64,000 bases of DNA, taken from contig NC_090320.1 in assembly GCF_040869045.1 (NCBI RefSeq), positions 120,475,112-120,539,111 of the forward strand, in the 5' to 3' direction. Below are positions 45,367 to 56,679 of the stretch, one piece after another. The position numbers and the translations under genes were made by a program. Source of the DNA: Eurosta solidaginis. Taxonomy: Eukaryota > Arthropoda > Insecta > Diptera > Tephritidae. Position 1 is the stretch's first letter, and every line of letters begins with the position of its first letter. The notes below the pieces were generated by a model. That model saw only the letters and a list, made by a program, of their open reading frames with translations. It was not told the origin of the DNA and searched no databases.

Positions 45367-46131
45367 CTAGAATTGATAAATAAATAAAAATTTTAACGGA
45401 CTGCTAGAGTCCACAGCTGGGTCTATAAACAACGTTTCGCTTTTACTCTTTATAATTATAAATACGATATATATGAATCTGAAATAAAAAAAAAAAAAAC
45501 AATATCTCGTCGGCATAAACATGTTCACAACATGTAGACCAGCACCAGCAATCTCATCTAGCAAGCTAATAGTACGCATATACAGAACAAGGAGGTTTAC
45601 ATAAAAATCACCACAAACAACGAGGTTGTCATAGTTAACCAAGAACGAGGACATAGTTACAAAAAACGAATCAAGACTAATATTTTTATTTGGATTGTAC
45701 ACACAAGAGATAAGATCTCTGTTCGAATTTTCATACAGTTCCGCAAAAAAATATTCAGTGTTATTCCCCAAGCTTTCTTACTATATGATAGGTCTGATGT
45801 GAATATTGTTTTTATAGTAGATTGCCACACCTCCCCCTTTTTTTGATATTCTGTCATTTCTCATCAACTTATAGTTATTAATACCGAAATGGGCATCTTC
45901 CAAATGCATTAAAAATCATGTCTCTGTTACACATATCACATCAACTTCCGGTGACTTAAATACGTATCTAACAAAGTCCATCTTTTCAGCATTTACACTC
46001 CTAGCATTGAAGTGCACAATCCTAAATACCCTCGTTTGCTGGCACAATACATCAACCATAATGCGACTTTTATCTGCAATCAAACGCACGCTATCATCAG
46101 ATGACATGGTTTAAGTGAACCAAAGACAAAA
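45367..46131 (-). pseudogene. LINE endonuclease (APE-type) fragment, ORF2 start
   Basis: ORF2 starts at 46107 (MSSDDSVRLIADKSRIMVDV) and enters the AP-endonuclease fold with FRIVHFNARSVNAEKMDF and VDVICVTET. A frame break follows. The next pieces are EYQKKGEVW and NTEYFFAELYENSNRDLISC, then LVVCGDFYVNLL, where the usual GDFN has Tyr for Asn, and IAGAGLHVVNMFMPTRYC. This nuclease nicks target DNA to prime reverse transcription. The fragment stops at 45367 without RT. Same strand and clade as RT 35640-37440. Confidence 0.75.
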
Positions 46132-46164
46132 AAAAAATTAATACATAAAAATAAATAAATATAT

Positions 46165-46634
46165 TGTGACGAATATTAGCAACACTAAGGGATACTATCA
46201 TCTCTAAGCCGATACTAAGCAGTGACTTCTATGTACATAAACAAATCAATCATTATGTCTACACATATGTACATTCCAGCAGCGGAGAGATGTTCGCAAA
46301 AGTATGCAATCATCAGCAAAGTATTTCTCACACATACACGTTTATACCTGGTGAGTTTATAGCTAGTAAACAAGTAGTAAATTCTGGAAGAAGAAACGCC
46401 TAGAAGTATGCGAACGAGACATCACAGAGTATAAAAGGAGTTAAAGCTGAGTAATCAGTAATCAGTTTGATTTAAGCAAGCGATTAGTTGTGAAGTATCA
46501 GTGTTATTGTGAAGTACTTTAATAAAGGCCATTTTGCATTATTTTGAATACTAGAGTTATTTATTCAACAGTTTAGCGATACGAACGTTAGTAGAAGATT
46601 TGAAATAAGAAGAATACCACTAAAATTCGTTACA
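46165..46634 (+). repeat. 5' LTR of SAP-gag element copy 1
   Basis: 470 bp from tgtgacgaatatta to aattcgttaca. It shares both ends with 52080-52330, which has about 219 bp deleted inside. Confidence 0.88.
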
Positions 46635-46636
46635 AT

Positions 46637-46650
46637 TGGTGTCAGAAGAG
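46637..46650 (+). promoter_or_regulatory. primer-binding site, tRNA-Leu-like
   Basis: TGGTGTCAGAAGAG begins 2 nt after the LTR; the first 12 bases resemble the complement of insect tRNA-Leu 3' ends. The same sequence follows the LTR at 52330. Confidence 0.7.
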
Positions 46651-46693
46651 GAATTGTTGAATAAATTCTGGAGGTTTCGAATACAACTTGGAC

Positions 46694-48220
46694 ATGGTAA
46701 AGTTAAGTGAATTAAGGATCCAGCAACTGAAAACGGAATTGAGGAACCGTGGATTGAATACAACCGGCAATAAGATCGAACTTCAAGCATGGCTACGAGA
46801 GGTATTGCAGTTGGAAGGAATTAATGTGGATGAGTATGTCTTTTATCCTGATGTGGAAGAGCCAGCGACTAAAATGGAGGAGAAGATAGAGACTCGGAAT
46901 TCATTGCGAAGTGTTGACACTACCGCGATGCTAGCAGTGTTGAAGCGAATGTCGTGACAAATATCAACCAAAATGTCATCTCAACTGGAAGAACAGAAGA
47001 CGTATATGGTATCCCATCTGGAAGCGCAAGAGACACGTATAACATCCAAGATGGAAACACAACTTCACTCGCAGGAGAACCGTATATCATCGAAGATTGC
47101 AGCAAAAGAAACGCGTATTTCAGAAATGTCAACACAGATTACATCTAAGATGGAAGCACAAGAGGAGCGCTTATCATTGCATGTGGCACAAATGTCTTCG
47201 CAGTGGGAAGCACAGGAAGCAAGGGTAACATCAAAGCTGGAAGCACTGGATACAAAAATTGTACAGCTCGAGGACAAAATTGATGCCGAGATTGAAGCTT
47301 TGAGAGGCCGTATACAGGAGTTGCAAATGAATCGCCCAGCAGTTTCAGCGAGTAATACGAAGGTAAAAACTCCATCTTTTGACGGTTCTGTTCCTTTCCA
47401 GGTCTTTAAGCTACAGTTTGAGAAGACCGCAACAGTGAACAACTGGAATGCGGAAGATAAAGTTGCTGCACTGTTCATGACATTGAAAGGGCCTGCAGCT
47501 TAGATTTTACAAACCATTTCAGAGGGCGAACAGAACTCTTATGAAGCATTGATGGGCGCTCTAGAGAGACGATAAGGAACTGAGCCTAGGAGACAGTTAT
47601 ACCAAATGAAGTTTCTGAACCGCTTCCAGAGGCCTGATGAAACATTGCAAGAGTTTGCGTCGGATGTTGAAAGGCTGGCACATTTAGCGAATGCGAACGC
47701 ACCCGTGGAATACACCGAAATGGTAAAAATCCAGAGCTTTATTAATGGAATACGGGATGTCGAAACGAAGCGAGCGACATACGCGAACCAAAAATCCAAA
47801 TTCGCAGAAACGGTATCACATGCTCTGATTCAGGAAAGAGCATCGCTTCTGTGTAAGCCAGTTTTCAAATCACGGCATGTGGAAGTGGAAGGCCAGACTG
47901 GGTGAACACAATATTGGGGGCGCTGAAGGGATCACAACAGAAAAATTACGGAGTTATGAAGTGTTTCAAGTGCGGTAACCCAGATAACATTGTACGTCAT
48001 TGTAGCACCGGTCCTGGTAGTTCCAACTTGGCTGGTCGTAACCGTAAAGCTGGAGGAGATAAGCAAGAGCGAATCAGATGTAAAGATCGAAAACTTGCCC
48101 CAGCTATTGAATGTCCTGTGATATCTATCTCGCAAATTGGAAGAAACTCGAGCAGTCTTACCGTCAAAGGAAATGTGGATGGCAAGGAGCGTGTACTGAC
48201 TGTAGATACGGGCGCATCTC
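46694..48220 (+). pseudogene. gag of SAP-gag element copy 1
   Basis: The N-terminus is a SAP-type DNA-binding motif: LSELRIQQLKTELRNRGLNT followed by GNKIELQAWLREVLQLEG. SAP motifs bind AT-rich/scaffold DNA in chromatin proteins and are unusual in Gag. After a stop at 46957 and a frame change, a long heptad-like region rich in Gln, Glu and Ser (46973-47330) suggests a coiled coil. Then comes the capsid region (KTPSFDGSVPFQVFKLQFEK, stop at 47503; FLNRFQRPDETLQEFASDVE from 47606). A zinc knuckle CFKCGNPDNIVRHC at about 47962 has Asn where the CCHC His should be. Confidence 0.8.
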
Positions 48221-48630
48221 ATTCCAACAGGAGAGTAAAGCCATTACCCGGAGCAAGATTGCGTACGGTTACTGGCTAGTATAACCAAGTCCGGGGAGAA
48301 GTGATCTGTGAAGTCTTAATTGGGAAGGTCATGGTTCTACACAAATTCGTTGTGGCGGAGATTGTTGATGAAGTCATATTGGGAGTGAACTTCTTAGTTT
48401 ACCATGACATCAAGATCGATATGCAAAGAAGGGTTATGCGTTATAAGAACCAGGATGTGCCACTTAACTTCAGTTTGGAGAAAGGGTTCAGCTGTAATCG
48501 AGTACTGGTGGAGAAGACTCGGCAAACACTACGAAAGTCAAAAGTAAAGGTTGATGGATTGAATGGGCCAAATAAAAGGAAATCAAAAGTACCTGCGAGA
48601 GAAACACTGGCACTGACAAAACCAAATTGA
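48130..48630 (+). pseudogene. retropepsin of SAP-gag element copy 1
   Basis: The active site is LTVDTGASHS (D-T-G-A intact). Relative to copy 2, residues L-I-Q-S-D-L-V after SHS are deleted. After a stop at 48277-48279 the C-terminal half continues from 48301 with VVAEIVDEVILGVNFLVYHD and KIDMQRRVMRYK. No reverse transcriptase follows. Confidence 0.8.
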
Positions 48631-48789
48631 CGCACAAAAACCAAGGAAAGAATTTCCCAGAAGAAATGCGAGGGTAGTTTCAAGCCAGGGCGCACTACTG
48701 TTGTGAAACGTGGCAACGATACTGATTATATGAAGCCAATACGCCACCAGCCTTTACATTTAAAAAAAAAACTGTGCTTGGATGGTTAC

Positions 48790-49640
48790 AGCTAAGGTTA
48801 TGTGCGACGTAGAGTGTATTTCTGAAGTTCACTGAGCTCAGTTACAGGTATTGCTGGGGAGTCCTTGATGTCTCTTATGTAAACGGATCCACGCACCGTG
48901 AATGTAGAAACAAGAGCACCTGATCGTCTTAGCTTTATTGCCTCTTGCAAAATTTTTCGGTTTTGCAGCGACAAACTTTCGTAGATACTAAACCTGCCGT
49001 TAAGTCCGACTGCATCTAATGGTACTATTGTTCTCGTTCTCTTTCTGAAGTCACGAAAAGCCCGAAGTGTTCTTTTACGTTCAATCGCGGAATGAAATTT
49101 AATTAATATTACACTGCTTGGTCGTATTTCTGACCTCCGAGCTCGGAAAATATTATGAATTTGTGGCGCCAGGAAGTCTATTGAGAGGCAAACCTGGTTG
49201 AACACGCTTTTTAGGTTCTCCCCTTCAGCATATGGCACTCCAAAGATCACCGCGTCTTTTGCAAACTCCGCCGCTTTCTTCTCGACACTCAGGGTTTCAA
49301 TTTGGCTTTTTAGTGTTTCAGAAATATGTTTCGCAGTCTGTCTCGGCAACAAGCTGAGAAACCTCTTTGTTTATCCTCTCATCCACACTATTCTCAAGGT
49401 CCGCTATCTTGGATGATAGACTCCCAGTAATAAAATCCAGCTTGTCAGACTGCTTTTGAATTTTTTCTCTTACGCCACGTAGGGCTGCTACAACAGTTGA
49501 CAGGATGGCACTCTCCTCGAGCTTGGCCGATTTGACAATAGGAGAGCTTTTGCTTGCTCGTTGCTTGAGCGCAGGTGGAGCACCGTGAGCCATTACTTGC
49601 AACCGAATGCGTATATGTTTGTTCTTCAAGTAGCAATATT
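48790..49640 (-). pseudogene. LINE ORF1-like protein
   Basis: Two overlapping minus-strand frames encode a LINE ORF1-type RNA-binding protein. The first (49629-49318) has a polar N-terminus and a coiled-coil-like segment (KIQKQSDKLDFITGSLSSK). The second (49352-48798) has a coiled-coil end, then an RRM-like/C-terminal region with SSVILIKFHSAIERKRTL and RFSIYESLSLQNRKILQEA, ending SELQKYTLRRT. ORF1p coats LINE RNA. It probably belongs to the same minus-strand LINE as 45367-46131. A single frame change separates the two halves. Confidence 0.7.
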
Positions 49641-51007
49641 AATAGACGATATCATGCATAAATACACAAGAAATATGGTCACCTTAAGTTATTATATTTA
49701 GTTTCCAAAAACTCACAAACAGGTGGCACCCGTAGCAGAAGGTCAGACCAGCTGATGACAGATAAACTTTCAGGAGATGATGGATCGACTGATGAGCAAA
49801 ACAAAATATTGCAGAGTACATACAAATATGCATGCAAAGGAAAGCGGGAATTGTTCTGTTGAGGATCAAATTTGTTTTTGTTTCACTTATTCTTTCGTTG
49901 TTTTTGTATCTTTTTCTTTTAGTTTTTTGGAATTATTATATTTTCACACTTCTTTTTGTTGGACAGATCTCCAAAACTTTTCGGCAACACCTCTATGGGT
50001 TAAACTCAATCCAATTAAATTTTAATTTATTCAAAACTGAAGCGCACTCAAAACAAATCCGCGCACATTGAAGTTCCTTGCGCAAAAAAAAGATAGTTCG
50101 TGCCCAAAAATCTTTTATTTTCTTAAATTCTGCGGAAATAGTTTCAACCATATTTTCGTTTTTTTAGTTTTTCTTTCTAAACTATGTATTTTTATTATTA
50201 TTCACTTCAGTAGAGGTATGATGTAAGATCCGCACCTTTGTTAAGTAATTTTTCTACTGTTAATACCATAAATGGAACAAAAATCGACCGATCCTAACGA
50301 AGTTTAGTATAGGCATGGTTTAACACCAAAGAATAAAATAAATTTAGTTAATTTTTGTAAAATGAGCGTGACGCCACGTACCTTTAGTAGAAAAAAATTT
50401 AAAATTTTGCATGCCGTACATGACAAGTTATGGTTGCTGTTATTATATTAAGATTTGAGAAAAAATCGTTAATGACCACACCTACTGATATTACATATAC
50501 ATATTTATGACACTTATCTACATTACTATTATAGATATGTGAATATATGATATATGAAAATTAAAAAAGGATTTTAAATGTTCGACGTCCGCTTCTTTTA
50601 ATTAAGCTCTCCACATAAGTTTTCATATCATAGTCGAGGAAGAGACCACAAAACTTAACGACATTTAGTAAGAACGTTGTTCCTATGACAGTAACTGTTT
50701 TATAGTTGCTTACGAAAGCCGATATTTGTATACGAATAGGCAGTGTGTTCCAGCTTTCATTGCATTTACTATTCGTGACATTTCTCTTTAAATGTGTCCC
50801 TAATATACATACATATACATATGTACATGGGAGCACGCGCTGGGTACATCATTTTCGGTTTCGCCTGATCTTATGTTTCTTTATTTGATTTTACTTTCGC
50901 CTTTATTTTAATATGGATGCTAAGCTTAAGCAAACATTATAGAGAGAAAACTATTACTATAGTCTAACTTACTTACTAATATGTGCATGTATAATTTTTA
51001 TTTACAG
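49641..51007. other. intron sequence, nothing recognised
   Basis: AT-rich, with a tacatatacatatgtacat microsatellite near 50806; no gene or element recognised. Confidence 0.5.
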
Positions 51008-51183
51008 AACGGAATGGGCTTCAAGAGGCCGGAAAAGTCGAAAATATAGAACTGGAAGTTATAGAAAATCTCCGGGATTATATTATTTTAAAACGGATAT
51101 ATCTTACGGGAGCAGTTGTATCTGATGTAACCGGTGTTTACGTATTTAAAGTGCGAAGGCAACATGCGAAAATTGGTGGTTGA
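51008..51183 (+). CDS. NR4A (Hr38-like) nuclear receptor, following exon, prematurely ending
   Basis: After TTTACAG the frame, completed by one base from the exon ending at 31689, reads ERNGLQEAGKVENIELEVIE then NLRDYI. This fits the NR4A ligand-binding domain segment that in Hr38 runs ERHGLREPKKVE...LRDHV. After RDYIILK the sequence no longer resembles the family and ends at TGA 51181-51183. The normal protein continues about 60 residues with the dimer/AF-2 helices. Either an unseen donor within 51100-51180 leads to a further exon, or the gene is truncated. I cannot find a last exon in the window. Confidence 0.65.
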
Positions 51184-51269
51184 GCGATGCGTTTCAGTAT
51201 GAGCTTCGGCTACTTTTTGTATAAGTTTAAAAGCTTCAAACTTTCAGCGTAGAATACTTTGAATGTATG

Positions 51270-52075
51270 CAATACTATTTGTTATTCGCCAGTTGGCCTA
51301 CCCCGCATTTGAATGGCGGTGTTCTACAATAATTATACAATTTGTGTTTAAATTCCCTTATATTACTAGATTTAACATCGTTTGTTGGTTCATTGTAGCA
51401 GTTTAACCTTTTATAATATAAATTGCATTTGGCTGCTTCAGTTTTATAGGCAGGTAAAGTAAAACTAGTTTTGCCTCTAGTATTTAAGGAATGTACATTT
51501 CTTTCCATTTAATTTTACTTTTCAAATAATCAGGCAAGTTACTTCCTACAATATTTCTAAGAAATTTCATTGTATAATAACACAGTGACTGTTTAATGCT
51601 AAGCCAATTTAGATTAGCAAGCATATCTGTCATGGGTGTGTCATAGAGCTTCCTAAGTATACATCTCATAACTGTGTCCGACGATTTTGCAGATTGTAAA
51701 TTTGGCTATCTCTTATAATTAAGAATAAAGTTGAACTTTATTTGGAATGAGGTTGGATTATCGATCTGTAGACCATTACCTTATACCTTCTTCTTAAGTA
51801 CTTGCGGGCTCTTTGCATAAAATGTAACTTTTTAGATATTTTACCAACCGTATAATCGATGTGCTCGTTAAAGTTGAGTTTATCACCGATTTTGATTCCT
51901 TAATACTTGAAAATGTTGACTTTATCAGTAGCTTCGTTGTTAATTGAATTTGCAACTATCTGATCTGAAAATTCCTCTTTGAAATAACCATGAATTTTAA
52001 TTTGCTAACATTTTATTTCAATCTATTCAAGCATGATCGATCGTATACTCTGTTTTTGTCTTCGTGCAACTTTAT
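51270..52075 (-). pseudogene. LINE reverse transcriptase C-terminal fragment
   Basis: Minus-strand reading across two or three frames gives NIFKYQGIKIGDKLNFNEHI, KISKKLHFMQRARKYLRRRY, MVYRSIIQPH, then QNRRTQLMRCILRKLYDTPM, LNWLSIKQSLCYYTMKFLRN and HSLNTRGKTSFTLPAY. This order is the thumb and C-terminal domain of a LINE ORF2 of another type than the copies at 27870 and 35640. It ends against the LTR at 52080, suggesting the LTR element inserted into it. Palm motifs are not present. Confidence 0.75.
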
Positions 52076-52079
52076 GTAT

Positions 52080-53960
52080 TGTGACGAATATTAGTATCAC
52101 TAAGCGATACTACCACCACTAAGCCGATACTAAGCAGTAGCAATCATTAATCAGTTTGATTTAAGTACGCTCTCAGTTGCGAAGTGAAGTTTAATTGCGA
52201 GGTACTCTTAAGGTAGTCTAATAAAGACTGTTTTGTAATACAGAATATTAGAGTGTTTTATTCAACAGTTTAGCGATACGAACGTAAGCAGAAGGTTGCA
52301 AATAAGCGGAATTTCTCTAAATTCGTTACAATTGGTGTCAGAAGAGGAATTGTTGGATAAATTCCAGAATACAACTTGGACATGGCAAAATTAAGTGAAT
52401 TAAGGATCCAGCAACTGAAAAAGGAGTTGGAGAACTGTGGATTGAATACAACCGGCAATAAGATCGAACTTCAAGCACGGCTACGAGAGGTATTGGAGTT
52501 GGAAGGAATTAAGGTGGACGAGTATGTCTTTTATCCTGATGTGGAAGAGCCAGCGACTAAAATGGAAGAGAAGATAGGGACTCCGAATCCATTGGCAAGT
52601 GTTGACACTAACGTTATCTAGCAGTGTTGAAGCAAATGTTGTCACAAATATCAAACGAAATGTCATATCAACTGGAATCGCACGAGACCGTATAACATCC
52701 AAGATGGATCAGAAGACATATGGCATCCAAGATGGAATCACAGGAGACAGGTATTGCAGAAATTTCGTCAGAAATAGCATCGAAGATTAAAGCACAAGAA
52801 ACCCGTATTTCAGAAATATCGATACATATACATCTAAAATGGAAGCACAACTGAAAGCGCAAGAGGTACGCAGAACAGTACAACTCGAAGCTTAAGAGGA
52901 GCGTATATCATCAAAAATCGAAGCACGTATGGACGAGAAAATAACGCAGTTTGAGGAAAAAGTCAAAGCCGAGGTGGATGCTTGAGAGGTGGTATACAGG
53001 AGTTGCGATTAAATCGCCGAGCTGTTTCAGCAAGCAATACGTAGGTAAAATTCCATCTTTTGACGGCTCTGTTCCTTTCCAGGTATTTAAGCTTGAATTT
53101 GAGAGACGTCAGCAGTTAACAACCGGAATCCTGAAGATAAGGCTGCTTCGCTGTTCGTCGCATTGAAAGGACCTGCAGCTGAAATCTTATAGACCATTCC
53201 AGAGGGAGAACGAAACAATTACGAAACATTGATGAGCGCTCTAGAAAGGCGATACGGAAGCGAACACAGGAAGCAAATACACCAAATATAATTACACCAA
53301 ATATAGTTACCAAAAACTGATGAGACTTTGCTGGAGTTTGCCTCGGATGTTGAAAGGTTGGCTAATTTGGCAAATGCGGACGCACCCGTGGAATACACCG
53401 AAAAGGTAAAAATTCAGTGCTTTATCAATGGAATACGAGATGTTGAAACGAAGCGAGCGACATATGCAAACCCAAACCCAAAGTCGCAGAAACGGTATCA
53501 CATGCATTGGCTCAGGAAACTGCCAACTTGGCTGGTCGTAAACCCAAAGCTGGAGGAGATAAGCAAGAGCGAGTCAGATGTAAAGATCGAAAACTTGCCC
53601 AGCTATTGAATGTCCTGTGATATCTATCTCGCAAATTGGAAGAAACTCGAGCAGTCTTACCGTCAGAAAATGTGCATGGCAAAGAACGTGTACTGACTGT
53701 AGGTACGGGTGCATCTCATTCCTTAATCCAATCTGACTTGGTCAACAGGAGAGTAAAACCGTTACCTGGAGCAAGATTGCGTACGGTCACTGGCAAGTAT
53801 AAGCAAGTCCAAGGAGAAGTGGTATGTGAAGTCTTAATTTGGGAGGTCTCTACACAAATTCGTTGTGGCAGATATCGTTGATGAACTCGTATTGGGAGTG
53901 GATTTCTTAGTTGACTATGATATCAAGATCGATATGCAGATAAGGGTTTTGCACACGGAG
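52080..53960 (+). mobile_element. SAP-gag LTR retrotransposon, copy 2 (degenerate, 3'-truncated)
   Basis: LTR 52080-52330 (251 bp, about 219 bp shorter than copy 1), the same primer site, SAP-motif gag start at 52382, then a heavily frameshifted gag and protease to about 53950. The sequence stops resembling copy 1 near gatatgcagataagggtttt. Reverse transcriptase and integrase are absent, as in copy 1. Confidence 0.85.
52382..53890 (+). pseudogene. gag-protease of SAP-gag element copy 2
   Basis: The SAP motif is well kept: LSELRIQQLKKELENCGLNT and ELQARLREVLELEGIKVDEY. The coil region 52640-53000 is broken. Capsid pieces are IPSFDGSVPFQVFKLEFE (53047) and LEFASDVERLANLANADAPV (53330). The region with the zinc knuckle is deleted. 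The protease active site reads LTVGTGASHSLIQSDLVNRR: the catalytic Asp is Gly (ggt at 53702-53704), so this copy has no protease activity. Confidence 0.8.
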
Positions 53961-54670
53961 AGGATTTTTTACTTAAATCAAGGCAGAAACGAGTAAAATT
54001 AGGCATGTTTTTCAACTTGAAAAATAATTTCCTGTTATTAGGAAAATATGGGATTTTTGATTTTTTTTTCCATCTTGATAAAAACTTAAATAGTTAAGAA
54101 TTTTTTCCATAAGTGGAGTACATATTTTCTTGCATGAGCTGCAAAAATAAGAAAATGTATACTCAAGTTAAACAATTTTTTGCTTAGTAAAATATCAATA
54201 ACTAAGAAAGACCCTTCTTGAAGTAAGAAAACTTTTTCACCTAAAATTTAGTAAATATTTCTTTAATGTTGACTGCAATAATCAAGCAAATTTTTTCCTA
54301 AACCCAGTAAACCCTTTTCCTGATAAAATACAGTAATATATTTATACCCAATTGTGCTGGCACAGATTTTATTGGAATTTTGTTTAGTTTACAAGTGAAT
54401 TCGTTTTTAAAGTAATTTGAGTTACATGAAGATATGTACAGAAATGCTTAAAATTGAATGTTTACATAAGTAAATTTAATGAATCATTTTACCTATTTCA
54501 CAAAATATGAGGTTTGTGTGCCGATTTACCATTTGGTAAACGAAATTTTTGCAATGGCTTACATTTTAATATTCCAATATTTATTTTTCTAAACAAGGTA
54601 GTATGTTTGTTTATATAATAGCACATATAAAGGTCATCCCTAGTAGATATTTCGTTGTACAAAGTGTTTT
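53961..54670. other. AT-rich spacer, nothing recognised
   Basis: No coding or structural feature was recognised. Confidence 0.5.
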
Positions 54671-56630
54671 TATACTCAGTTGAGCAGAGCTCACAGAGTA
54701 TATTAACTTTGATGGCATAACGGTTGGTTGTACAGGTATAAAGGAATCGAGATAGATATAGACTTCCATATATCAAAATCATCAATATCGAAAAAAAATT
54801 CGATTGAGCCATGTCCGTCCGTCCGTCCGTCTGTCCGTTAACACGATAACTTGAGTAAATTTTGAGGTATCTTGATGAAATTTGATACGTAGGTTCCTGG
54901 GCACTCATCTCAGATCTCTATTTAAAATGAACGATATCGGACAATAATCACGCCCACTTTTTCGATATCGAAAATTTCGAAAAATCGAAAAAGTGCGATA
55001 ATTCATTACCAAATACGCATTAAACGATGAAACTTGGTAGGTGAGTTGAGCTTATGACGCAGAATAGAAATTGGGACAATGGGCGTGGCACCGCCGACTT
55101 TTAAATGAAGGTAATTTAGAAGTTTTGCAAGCTGTAATTTGGCAGTCGTTGAAGATATCATGATGAAATTTGGCAGGAACGTTACTCTTATTACTTTATG
55201 TCTGCTTAATAAAAATTACCAAAATCGGAGAACGACCACGCCCACTTTTTAAAAAAAAATTTTTTTTAATTCAAATTTTAAAAGAAAAGTTAATATCTTT
55301 ACAGCATATAAGTAAATTATGCCAACATTCAACTCCAGTAATAATATGGTGCAAAAAAATACAAAAATAAAAGAAAATTTCAAAATGGGCGTGGCTTCGC
55401 CCTTTTTCATTTAATTTGTCTAGGATGCTTGTAATGTCATAAGTCGAACAAAAATCCAATCCAAATAACCAATCCTTGTGAAATTTGGTAGAGGCTTAGC
55501 TTCTAGGACGATAACTGTTTTCTGTGAAAAAGGGCGAAATCGGTTGAAGCCACGCCCAGTTTTTATACACAGTCGACCGTCTGTCCTTCCGCTCGGCCGT
55601 TAACACGATAAATTGAGCAAAAATCGATATATCTTTACTAAACTCAGTTCACGTACTTATCTGAACTCACTTTGTATTGGTATAAAAAATGGCCGAAACC
55701 CGACTATGACCACGCCCACTTTTTCGATATCGAAAATTACGAAAAATGAAAAAAATGCCATAATTATATACCAAATACGAAATAATGGATGAAACATGGT
55801 AATTGTATTGGTCTATTGACGCAAAATATAACTTTAGAAAAAAACTTGGTAAAATGGGTGTGACACCTACCATATTAAGTAGAAGAAAACGAAAAAGTTT
55901 TGCAGGGCGAAATCAAAGGCCCTTGGAATCTTGAAAGGAATACTGTACGTGGTATTACATATATAAATAAACTAGCGGTACCCGACAGATGATGTTCTGG
56001 ATCACCCTGGTCCACATTTTGGTAGATATCTCGAAAACGCCTTCACATATACAACTAAGGGCCACTCCCTTTTAAAACCCTCATTAATACCTTTAATTTG
56101 ATACCCATATCGTACAAACACATTCTAGAGTAACCCCTGGTCCACGTTTATGGCGATATCTCGAAAAGGCGTTCACATATAGAACTAAGGCCCACTCCTT
56201 TTTAAAATACTCATTAACACCTTTCATTTGATACCCATATCGTACAAACAAATTCTAGAGTCACCCCTGGTCCACCTTTATGTCGATATCTCGAAAAGGC
56301 GTCCACCTATAGAACTTAGGCCCACTCCCTTTTAAAATTATCCTTAACACATTTCATTTGATACCCATATCGTACAAACAAATTCTAGAGTCAGGCCTGG
56401 TCCACCTTTATGGCGATATCCCTAAATGGCGTCCATCTATAGATCCATGGCCCACTTCCTCTTAAAATACTCTTTAATACCTTCCATTTGATACACATGT
56501 CATGCAAACACATTCCAGGGTTACCCTAGGTTCCTTTTACAACATGGTGATTTCCCTTACTTTGTCTCCACAGCTCTCAACTGAGTATGTAATGTTCGGT
56601 TACACCCGAACTTAGCCTTCCTTACTTGTT
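54671..56630 (-). mobile_element. GTGGGCGTGG-family repeat, copy c
   Basis: Full-length copy in inverse orientation: tatactcagttgagcagagc at the left, ccttccttacttgtt at the right. The gtccgtccgtccgtctgtcc run is at 54818-54838. Several 129-bp units lie at about 56010-56520. Confidence 0.88.
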
Positions 56631-56679
56631 AAATATAATACTGTCACCATGCTCTGGACATATTACAATCATTTCATCT

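Larger units (their letters stand above)
46165..48780 (+). mobile_element. Gypsy-type LTR retrotransposon with SAP-domain gag, copy 1 (3'-truncated)
   Basis: The LTR (46165-46634, TGTGACG...TTACA) is followed by a tRNA-Leu-like primer site, gag and protease; then the element ends near 48780 without reverse transcriptase, integrase or 3' LTR. A second copy with a shorter LTR lies at 52080-53960. It separates the minus-strand LINE ORF1 (48790-49640) from the endonuclease (45367-46131), as if inserted between them. Confidence 0.85.
31690..51007 (+). other. inferred 19.3-kb receptor intron filled with mobile elements
   Basis: Donor GTAAGT at 31690 and acceptor TTTACAG at 51001-51007 join exons in phase: the leftover g pairs with aa to give Glu in VVIT-ERNGLQEAGKVE. 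The interior is dominated by the elements listed between these positions. The link is inferred from frame and family order; no transcript was available. Confidence 0.7.

Noticed and set aside
47065..47478. Ser/Cys-rich minus-strand frame
   Set aside because: Antisense of the gag coiled-coil region.
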